From Blautia coccoides (GTDB lineage: Bacteria > Bacillota > Clostridia > Lachnospirales > Lachnospiraceae), in NCBI RefSeq assembly GCF_034355335.1, contig NZ_CP136422.1, positions 2,383,501 to 2,447,500 of the forward strand: 64,000 nt of DNA, in the 5' to 3' direction. This document shows, piece by piece, positions 57,662-64,000 of the stretch. The notes under the pieces are model-generated. The model did not search any database and was not told where the DNA came from. It was given only the letters and a program-made list of their open reading frames with translations. Positions within the stretch are counted from its first letter, which is position 1. Every line of letters begins with the position of its first letter. The position numbers and the translations under genes were made by a program.

Positions 57662-58936
57662 ATGAAAGTATTAATTATCGGAAGCGGCGGAAGAGAGCAT
57701 GCCATTGCATGGAAAGTGGCACAGAGTCCAAAAGTGGATAAGATTTACTGCGCACCCGGCAATGCGGGAATCGCAGAGTATGCCCAGTGTGTGGATATTA
57801 AGGCCATGGAGTTTGAAAAGCTGGCTGCATTTGCAAAGGAGAATGCCATTGACCTTACAGTTGTGGGAATGGATGACCCGCTGGTGGGCGGAGTTGTAGA
57901 TGTTTTTGAGAAAGAGGGGCTGCGTGTATTCGGGCCCAGAAAAAATGCGGCTATTTTGGAAGGCTCCAAAGCATTTTCAAAAGATCTGATGAAAAAATAC
58001 AATATCCCCACAGCGGCATATGAGAATTTTGAGAACGCGGAGGATGCTTTAAAATATCTGCGCGAAAAGGCAGAATTCCCCATTGTGCTCAAAGCTGACG
58101 GCCTTGCGCTTGGAAAAGGCGTCTTGATCTGCAATACCTTGGAGGAGGCAGAAGAGGGCGTTAAAACCATCATGCTGGATAAAAAATTCGGCTCTGCGGG
58201 CAATACCCTGGTTGTAGAGGAGTTCATGACAGGCCGTGAGGTTTCCGTGCTCTCCTTTGTGGATGGAAAGACTATCAAGACTATGACTTCCGCACAGGAC
58301 CATAAACGCGCACAGGACGGTGATCAGGGTCTGAATACAGGTGGTATGGGAACTTTTTCACCAAGTCCTTTCTATACCAAAGAGGTGGATGAGTTCTGCG
58401 AAAAATATGTCTATCAGGCCACAGTGGACGCAATGGCTTCCGAGGGAAGAGAGTTTAAGGGAATCATCTTCTTCGGACTTATGCTCACAGAGAAAGGACC
58501 GAAGGTCCTGGAATACAACGCTCGTTTCGGCGATCCGGAAGCACAGGTTGTGATCCCCAGACTGAAAAATGACATTGTGGATGTATTCGAGGCATGTGTG
58601 GACGGCAGACTGGACGAGATCGATCTGCAGTTTGAAGACAATGCGGCAGTCTGTGTAGTTCTGGCTTCTGACGGATATCCGGTATCCTATGAAAAAGGAT
58701 TTCCCATCAAAGGTCTAGATACCTTCAAAGACAAAGACGGATACTATGTATTCCATGCGGGAACCGCATTTAAAGACGGCCAGATCGTTACAAACGGAGG
58801 CCGTGTTCTGGGTGTGACGGCAAAGGGCGCAGATTTGAAGGAGGCCCGTGCAAATGCTTATAAAGCAGTGGAGTGGATTTCTTTTGATAACAAATATATG
58901 CGAAATGATATTGGAAAAGCCATCGACGAGGCATAA
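57662..58936 (+). CDS. purD: Phosphoribosylamine-glycine ligase
   Basis: A 424-residue ATP-grasp enzyme making GAR. MKVLIIGSGGREHAIAWKVA is the standard start; KADGLALGKGV, DHKRAQDGDQGLNTGGMGTFSP and LEYNARFGDPEAQ are ATP-grasp motifs. I start at ATG 57662, after GGAAGGAAAAGGGG. Last gene of the pur unit; a MITE-like element begins 6 bp after the stop. Confidence 0.96.
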   Translation: MKVLIIGSGGREHAIAWKVAQSPKVDKIYCAPGNAGIAEYAQCVDIKAMEFEKLAAFAKENAIDLTVVGMDDPLVGGVVDVFEKEGLRVFGPRKNAAILEGSKAFSKDLMKKYNIPTAAYENFENAEDALKYLREKAEFPIVLKADGLALGKGVLICNTLEEAEEGVKTIMLDKKFGSAGNTLVVEEFMTGREVSVLSFVDGKTIKTMTSAQDHKRAQDGDQGLNTGGMGTFSPSPFYTKEVDEFCEKYVYQATVDAMASEGREFKGIIFFGLMLTEKGPKVLEYNARFGDPEAQVVIPRLKNDIVDVFEACVDGRLDEIDLQFEDNAAVCVVLASDGYPVSYEKGFPIKGLDTFKDKDGYYVFHAGTAFKDGQIVTNGGRVLGVTAKGADLKEARANAYKAVEWISFDNKYMRNDIGKAIDEA

Positions 58937-58941
58937 ATAAG

Positions 58942-59081
58942 GTTACTATTCAGCCTTTCGGCTTCATAGCAACAAAAGCATGCGCACAGTCTGTACAAAC
59001 CGCGGTCTGGCGTGTGGCTCCTGGAGATTGCCTTGCAAATGCAAGGCAGCACCTCGCGGGACAGTGGAAGGCTGAACGGTT
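58942..59081. mobile_element. MITE-like element, copy 5 (8-bp target duplication)
   Basis: A 140-bp non-coding element, closely matching copy 1 (659-800) across its length. It starts GTTACTATTCAG, ends CTGAACGGTTAC, and is bracketed by an exact 8-bp repeat TAAATAAG (58934-58941, which includes the purD stop TAA, and 59082-59089). Insertion did not alter purD. Confidence 0.88.
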
Positions 59082-59110
59082 ACTAAATAAGACTCTTTTA
59101 TTCTAATGAA

Positions 59111-59147
59111 AAGGAAACGCTGCAGATGCAGGGCGTTTCCTTTTTTT
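59111..59147 (+). terminator. Terminator after the pur operon
   Basis: GGAAACGC-TGCAGATGCA-GGGCGTTTCC followed by TTTTTTT. Confidence 0.9.
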
Positions 59148-59157
59148 GACCATCCAC

Positions 59158-59186
59158 TTGAACAGAACCTTCATTTGTGCTATTCT
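59158..59186 (+). promoter_or_regulatory. Promoter of the GntR-clpC unit
   Basis: TTGAAC (59158-59163) and TATTCT (59181-59186), 17-bp spacing. Confidence 0.6.
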
Positions 59187-59224
59187 ATATATAACAAATT
59201 CCAAAAGAGAAAGCAGGTGGAAGA

Positions 59225-59593
59225 ATGTTGATAGAAATTGATTTCAGCAGTGAGGAAGCAATCTACGTTCAGCTGTGTAATCAGATCATTTTGGGAATTG
59301 CCACCTCCAAGCTTCAGGAGGGTGAAAATCTTCCTTCTGTGAGACAGTTGGCTGACACCATAGGCATAAATATGCATACGGTAAATAAAGCCTATTCTGT
59401 TTTAAAACAGGAGGGTTTTGTCACCATTGACAGAAGAAGAGGCGCTGTTATCTCCGTAGATGCGGATAAGATACGTGCTCTGGAAGAGATGAAGGAAGAA
59501 CTCAGGGTTCTTTTGGCAAAAGGAAGCTGCAGGAATATTTCCAGGGCAGAGGTACATGAATTGATAGATGAAATCTATGAAGAATATGAGTGA
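59225..59593 (+). CDS. GntR-family regulator (YhcF-like)
   Basis: A 122-residue protein with an N-terminal GntR winged helix (AIYVQLCNQIILGIATSKLQEGENLPSVRQLADTIGINMHTVNKAYSVLKQEGFVTIDRRRGAVI) and a short helical tail without ligand domain, as in YhcF regulators. It lies 60 bp before clpC. AGCAGGTGG precedes the ATG. It may regulate itself and the downstream clpC, but the usual CtsR is absent here. Confidence 0.85.
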   Translation: MLIEIDFSSEEAIYVQLCNQIILGIATSKLQEGENLPSVRQLADTIGINMHTVNKAYSVLKQEGFVTIDRRRGAVISVDADKIRALEEMKEELRVLLAKGSCRNISRAEVHELIDEIYEEYE

Positions 59594-59653
59594 CGATCCG
59601 GCATCTGTGAAGGCGCAGGATCGCTGCAATATGAGTATAATAAGGAGACTTGC

Positions 59654-62116
59654 ATGAAAGAACGTTATTCAAAGCAGGCAGTAAATGCGCTGAAAGCCGC
59701 TGAGAAAACTGCCGAGGGACGCAGCCACAACTATGTGGGTACAGAACACCTGCTTGTGGGACTGCTGAAAGAGACGGCGGGAACAGCAGGGCTGGTACTG
59801 GCGGAAGACGGTGTGGAAGAAATGAAACTGCTGGCGCTGATCGATAAACTGATCGCCCCTCAGGGGGATGTGGCGCTGGAGAACCCCCAGGGATATACAC
59901 CCAGAGCGCAGCGGGTTTTAGATAAAGCCAGAGAGGAAGCGGGCAGCCTCGGCGGAGGTGTCATTGGCACGGAGCATATCCTCATCGCTATGCTGAAGGA
60001 ATATGACTGTGTGGGGACCAGACTACTCCATACCCTGGGGATCAATATACAGCAGCTTTACCTGGACGTGCTGAAAGCCATGGGAAAGGATAAGATGATA
60101 CCCAAGGAGGACCTGCAGAGCGGGAATCTGATGAAAGCATCCACAGGAAGCCAGACGCCGACTCTGGATCAGTACAGCCGTGACCTTACCAAGATGGCAC
60201 AGGAGGGGAAACTGGACCCTGTCATTGGCCGGGAAAAGGAGATCTCACGGATCATCCAGATACTGAGCAGAAGAAGCAAGAACAATCCCTGCCTGATCGG
60301 TGAGCCCGGAGTGGGCAAGACAGCGATCACAGAGGGGCTTGCACAGCGGATCGTGTGGGGGCTTGTGCCGGAGAATATGCTGGATAAACGAGTGGTTGTG
60401 CTGGATCTGTCAGGAATGGTGGCAGGCAGCAAATACAGAGGAGAATTTGAGGAGAGGATCAAAAAAGTTGTACAGGAAGTCATGAACAACAAAGGAATCC
60501 TTCTGTTTATCGATGAGCTGCATACCATAATAGGGGCAGGCGGCGCGGAAGGTGCCCTGGATGCATCCAATATCCTGAAGCCTTCTCTCTCCAGAGGCGA
60601 AATTCAGCTTATCGGTGCCACAACCATAGAGGAATACAGGAAGTATATAGAAAAAGATGCCGCGCTGGAGCGGAGATTCCAACCTGTCATGGTGGAGGAG
60701 CCCTCAAAAGAGGAGGCTGTGGAGATATTAAAAGGCCTTGCGCCCTATTATGAAAAGCATCACGGGGCGGTTATTGAGGAATCAGCCATTGAAGCGGCTG
60801 TGGCCATGAGCATTCGCTATATCAACGACAGGTTCCTGCCGGATAAAGCCATTGACTTACTTGACGAGGCAGCGTCCAAGGTACAGCTTGCCGGCTATAA
60901 GACACCGGAGGGGATCGTTCAGACAGAAAATCATCTCCGCCGTATCTATGCAGCCAAGGAGGAGGCCGTAAAAGCCCAGGATTTTGATCTGGCGAAGGAA
61001 CTTCAGGCAGAGCAGGAAAAAGCCGAGAGAGAGCTGAATAAGGTTCGTGAGCGCTACGAAAAGCAGTGCCGCAGCAAGAAGCTGGTGGTAAAGACAGAAG
61101 ACATAGCAGAGGTGGTTTCTGAATGGACCAAGATACCGGTGAAAAAGCTGGCTGAGGGAGAATCAAAGCGCCTTGCCCGCCTGGAACAGATACTGCACAG
61201 GCGTGTGGTGGGGCAGGACGAAGCTGTAACTGCAGTGGCAAAAGCGGTGAAGAGAGGCCGCGTGGGACTCAAAGACCCCAAACGCCCGATCGGTTCTTTC
61301 CTGCTCCTGGGACCTACCGGTGTGGGTAAGACAGAGCTGTCCAAAGCACTGGCAGAGGCAGTGTTCGGAAACGAGCAGTCCATGATACGTGTGGATATGT
61401 CCGAGTATATGGAAAAGCACAGTGTATCCAAACTGATCGGTTCACCGCCTGGATATGTGGGATATGAAGAGGGTGGTCAGTTCAGTGAAAAGGTACGGAG
61501 AAATCCATACAGCGTTATTCTTTTCGATGAAATTGAAAAAGCGCATCCCGATGTGTTCAATATCCTGCTTCAGGTGCTGGATGACGGTCACATTACAGAT
61601 GCCCAGGGAAGAAAAGTGGACTTCAAGGAGACCATCATCATCATGACCTCCAATGCAGGCGCCCAGGCCATCGTATCGCCGAAGAAACTGGGCTTTGGAG
61701 CAGTGGAAGATGAAAAACAGGATTACAAGAGGATGAAGGAAGGGGTCATGGAAGAGGTAAAACGTATGTTTAAACCTGAGTTCCTGAACCGTATTGATGA
61801 GATCATCGTCTTCCACACCCTCAATAAAGACGAGATCAAGAAGATCGTGGGAATCCTGCTGAAAGATTTAGTAAAACGCTGTAAAGACCAGATGAACATC
61901 ACCTTAAAGGTACGCGACAGTGTGAAAGAGCTTATTGCCAAGGAAGGCTTTGATCCAAAGTATGGTGCAAGACCGCTGAAACGTGCCATCCAGAACAAGA
62001 TCGAGGACGCCATGGCAGAGGAGATCCTGGAAGGAAAGATCAAGGAGGGCGATGAGGTAACTCTTGGCATTTCTAAACAGGGAATAAAATTTGTGGTAAA
62101 TCAGCCGAATGACTAG
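59654..62116 (+). CDS. clpC: Clp protease ATP-binding subunit ClpC
   Basis: An 820-residue HSP100 unfoldase. N domain (~1-145, two repeats), first AAA+ with Walker A GEPGVGKTA, a ClpC middle helical region (NHLRRIYAAKEEAVKAQDFDLAKELQAEQ), and second AAA+ with GPTGVGKTE and Walker B VILFDEIEKAHPDV. It delivers proteins to ClpP. Here it is preceded only by a GntR gene, without ctsR-mcsA-mcsB. AAGGAG lies before the ATG. Confidence 0.95.
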   Translation: MKERYSKQAVNALKAAEKTAEGRSHNYVGTEHLLVGLLKETAGTAGLVLAEDGVEEMKLLALIDKLIAPQGDVALENPQGYTPRAQRVLDKAREEAGSLGGGVIGTEHILIAMLKEYDCVGTRLLHTLGINIQQLYLDVLKAMGKDKMIPKEDLQSGNLMKASTGSQTPTLDQYSRDLTKMAQEGKLDPVIGREKEISRIIQILSRRSKNNPCLIGEPGVGKTAITEGLAQRIVWGLVPENMLDKRVVVLDLSGMVAGSKYRGEFEERIKKVVQEVMNNKGILLFIDELHTIIGAGGAEGALDASNILKPSLSRGEIQLIGATTIEEYRKYIEKDAALERRFQPVMVEEPSKEEAVEILKGLAPYYEKHHGAVIEESAIEAAVAMSIRYINDRFLPDKAIDLLDEAASKVQLAGYKTPEGIVQTENHLRRIYAAKEEAVKAQDFDLAKELQAEQEKAERELNKVRERYEKQCRSKKLVVKTEDIAEVVSEWTKIPVKKLAEGESKRLARLEQILHRRVVGQDEAVTAVAKAVKRGRVGLKDPKRPIGSFLLLGPTGVGKTELSKALAEAVFGNEQSMIRVDMSEYMEKHSVSKLIGSPPGYVGYEEGGQFSEKVRRNPYSVILFDEIEKAHPDVFNILLQVLDDGHITDAQGRKVDFKETIIIMTSNAGAQAIVSPKKLGFGAVEDEKQDYKRMKEGVMEEVKRMFKPEFLNRIDEIIVFHTLNKDEIKKIVGILLKDLVKRCKDQMNITLKVRDSVKELIAKEGFDPKYGARPLKRAIQNKIEDAMAEEILEGKIKEGDEVTLGISKQGIKFVVNQPND

Positions 62117-62239
62117 AAAAAGATTACGAATTATGGTAACATGCATATAAGGTTTCCATTGAAAAATATAACCAAAGACACCGGAAGGCGTGGAGACATT
62201 TTCTGCCTCGGTGAAAGACATAAGTGGGAGGACATTGAG

Positions 62240-62653
62240 ATGTCAGTAGTAAAAGAGTTAATACGAACAGAGGAAAACGGAAAAATCAGCTTTGGAAATT
62301 ATGAATTGGCGGCAAAATCCAAACTATCCGACTTTGAGCATGACGGAGACATGTATAAAGTAAAGACATATAATGAAATTACCAAGCTGGAGCGCAATGG
62401 CATGTTCGTGTATGAATCTGTTCCGGGAACTGCGGTTCTGGATCTTGATGTGATGGAGGACGGTATGAGCTTTTTGGTAGAAGGTCCCAATGATGCTCAG
62501 ATCACCGTCGAACTGGAAGAAGATACAGAGTATGCGATTACCATAGATGGAGTGAATGCAGGTCAGATGAAGACGAATCTGGGCGGCAAGCTGTCCTTCA
62601 GCGTTGAGCTTGAGCAGTCCGAGCAGGTATCTGTAAATATTAAGAAGCTGTAA
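62240..62653 (+). CDS. Conserved small beta-rich protein, function unknown
   Basis: A 137-residue protein, mostly beta strands (KISFGNYELAAKSKLSDFEHDGDMYKVKTYNEITKLERNGMFVYESVPGTAVLDLDVMEDGMSFLVEGPNDAQITVELEEDTEYAITIDG). Similar proteins in Lachnospiraceae have often been called endosialidase without evidence. Start at 62240 with GGGAGG upstream; the frame open from 62141 is not supported. It lies ahead of radA. Confidence 0.65.
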   Translation: MSVVKELIRTEENGKISFGNYELAAKSKLSDFEHDGDMYKVKTYNEITKLERNGMFVYESVPGTAVLDLDVMEDGMSFLVEGPNDAQITVELEEDTEYAITIDGVNAGQMKTNLGGKLSFSVELEQSEQVSVNIKKL

Positions 62654-62694
62654 GCATGGGTACAGCCTGATAAGACAGTGATTTAGCTTAAAAG

Positions 62695-62731
62695 CAGCGG
62701 GTCGGAGTGTGGTGCTCCGGCCCGTTTTATC
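62695..62731 (+). terminator. Hairpin between the unknown gene and radA
   Basis: GCGGGTCGGAG and CTCCGGCCCGT pair, followed by TTTTAT. Confidence 0.65.
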
Positions 62732-62754
62732 TTTGTAACGGAAAGGACAAGCAT

Positions 62755-64000
62755 ATGGCAAAGGCTAAAAAGACAGTTTTTTTCTGTCAGAACTGCGGAT
62801 ATGAATCCGCAAAATGGATGGGACAGTGTCCCGGCTGCCGGGAGTGGAATTCATTTGTGGAGGAGACTGTTTCCCAGGGGACGAAAAAAGGCCCAGGGCA
62901 GACTGCCCCCGGTGCAGCGGGCGGCCGTGCAGGCAAACCTATGATGCTCTCTGAGATAGATATCCGGGAGGACAACCGGATCAGGACCAGTATGGACGAA
63001 TTAGACCGGGTACTGGGCGGCGGTGTGGTGCAAGGCTCTATGGTACTGGTGGGAGGAGACCCTGGAATTGGAAAATCCACGCTTCTTCTGCAGGTATGTA
63101 AACTGCTTTCTGATTCAGGCCATAAAATCTTATATATATCAGGAGAAGAATCCCTCCAACAGATAAAAATGCGGGCACAGCGTATCGGAGTATTCAATGA
63201 GAATCTGCGCCTTCTCTGTGAGACGAATCTGGAGGCCATCAGCACAACAATAGAAAATGAAAAGCCGGAGGCAGTCATCATTGATTCGATCCAAACCATG
63301 TATAATGAGGAAGTGTCCTCAGCACCGGGGAGCGTTTCCCAGGTCCGGGAATCCACAGGTATTTTGATGAAGATTGCAAAAGGAATGGGAATATCTGTAT
63401 TCATTGTGGGACATGTGACAAAGGATGGAAGTGTGGCGGGACCCCGTGTATTGGAACATATGGTGGATACGGTACTGTATTTCGAGGGGGATAGACATGC
63501 GTCTTACAGGATCCTCAGGAGTGTGAAGAACCGTTTTGGCTCCACCAATGAAATCGGCGTATTTGAGATGCAGGAGTGCGGGCTTGTGGAGGTGAAAAAC
63601 CCATCCCAGGTCATGCTGAACGGCCGTCCTACAGATGCGTCAGGGACTGTGGTAGTGTGCTCTCTGGAGGGAACACGTCCCATATTGATCGAGATCCAGG
63701 CTTTGGTCACAAAGACTAATTTCGGTCTGCCCAGAAGAACTTCTGTGGGTATTGACTATAACCGGGTTAATTTACTTATGGCAGTTTTGGAGAAACGTGC
63801 AGGCCTGGCACTGGGAAACTGTGATGCATACGTCAATCTTGCGGGCGGAATGAAGCTGGGGGAGCCGGCTATTGATCTGGGAATCGTGGCGGCTATCATA
63901 TCCAGCTACAGGAACAGAACGGTGGACCCGGATACCCTGATTTTCGGCGAGGTCGGTTTGTCGGGCGAGGTGCGGGGCGTCAGTCAGGCACAGCAGAGGG
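62755..64000 (+). CDS. radA: DNA repair protein RadA (partial, runs off the window)
   Basis: The first ~415 codons of RadA/Sms. The N-terminal zinc finger has [20 protein letters not shown], Walker A is [10 protein letters not shown], and [11 protein letters not shown] is the RadA-specific motif; the Lon-like C-terminal domain begins around residue 300 ([39 protein letters not shown]). It is a branch-migration helicase in recombination. GGAAAGGAC precedes the ATG. The frame is open at 64000. Confidence 0.96.
   Translation, partial: MAKAKKTVFFCQNCGYESAKWMGQCPGCREWNSFVEETVSQGTKKGPGQTAPGAAGGRAGKPMMLSEIDIREDNRIRTSMDELDRVLGGGVVQGSMVLVGGDPGIGKSTLLLQVCKLLSDSGHKILYISGEESLQQIKMRAQRIGVFNENLRLLCETNLEAISTTIENEKPEAVIIDSIQTMYNEEVSSAPGSVSQVRESTGILMKIAKGMGISVFIVGHVTKDGSVAGPRVLEHMVDTVLYFEGDRHASYRILRSVKNRFGSTNEIGVFEMQECGLVEVKNPSQVMLNGRPTDASGTVVVCSLEGTRPILIEIQALVTKTNFGLPRRTSVGIDYNRVNLLMAVLEKRAGLALGNCDAYVNLAGGMKLGEPAIDLGIVAAIISSYRNRTVDPDTLIFGEVGLSGEVRGVSQAQQR

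Noticed and set aside
62240..62653. Endosialidase
   Set aside because: No sialidase Asp-box or catalytic features; left as unknown.
1..64000. CRISPR array
   Set aside because: No regularly spaced direct repeats of 23-40 bp with unique spacers and no cas genes; the only tandem repeat is the 33-bp coding one.

Overview
The window looks like chromosome of a Lachnospiraceae bacterium (Clostridia), possibly Blautia-like. Evidence for this is gene content and order (tig-clpP-clpX-lon-engB, ecfA1-ecfA2-ecfT-truA, pyrC-F-K-D-E, purE-M-N-D), strong AGGAGG ribosome binding sites, near-consensus sigma-A promoters, and class-typical families (DUF2089, GH112 phosphorylase, M29 aminopeptidase). Genus is inferred from resemblance only.

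Layout. 1-3.8 kb: end of a secreted carbohydrate-binding protein, then a cysteine/methionine sulfhydrylation operon (cysK, metY-type, Rrf2 regulator) behind a strong promoter carrying a palindrome. 3.9-7.1 kb: AraC regulator facing two tandem WYL regulators. 7.1-7.8 kb: gene-free, with a MITE-like element and a tRNA-elbow-like sequence in permuted order. 7.8-10.8 kb: slipin, a DUF2089 operon, a cytidylate-kinase-like gene. 11.1-13.1 kb: lysine riboswitch controlling an NhaC-family transporter. 13.3-15.5 kb: GH112 phosphorylase. 15.6-20 kb: two paralogous small Cys-rich proteins, repeated hairpins, an orphan ABC substrate-binding lipoprotein with a divergent AraC regulator, and an XRE regulator. 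20-36.5 kb: core metabolism, proteostasis, ECF transporter module, truA, malQ. 36.5-39.2 kb: small proteins, a membrane diguanylate cyclase, cold-shock protein. 39.4-51.4 kb: the pyrimidine operon, interrupted between pyrD and pyrE by a 7.26-kb integrative mobilizable element (IME). 51.5-64 kb: small membrane proteins, HD hydrolase, M29 aminopeptidase, purE-M-N-D, GntR regulator, clpC, radA (runs off the end).

Most unusual content. (1) The IME sits exactly at the pyrE start codon, bounded by a 35-bp near-perfect repeat; it rebuilds pyrE with a new leader and ribosome binding site and leaves a 16-codon stub behind pyrD. It carries a MOBT (Rep_trans) relaxase whose first codons contain an oriT-like hairpin resembling that of ICEBs1/Tn916, a tyrosine integrase, an excisionase, integrase arm-type repeats at both ends, regulators, and no secretion genes. 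An IS110-family insertion, candidate bridge-RNA element, has landed in it. (2) Five dispersed elements share GTAAC-type inverted ends; four have perfect 8-bp target duplications and one a degenerate one, including two that are only 27-29 bp long. (3) A T-arm/acceptor/D-arm sequence occurs in circularly permuted tRNA order. (4) Two hairpins share loop and tail but have different, still complementary, stems.

All calls come from reading sequence and translations; no database search was run. Several starts were moved to an internal ATG with a proper Shine-Dalgarno (SD), as stated in the entries.
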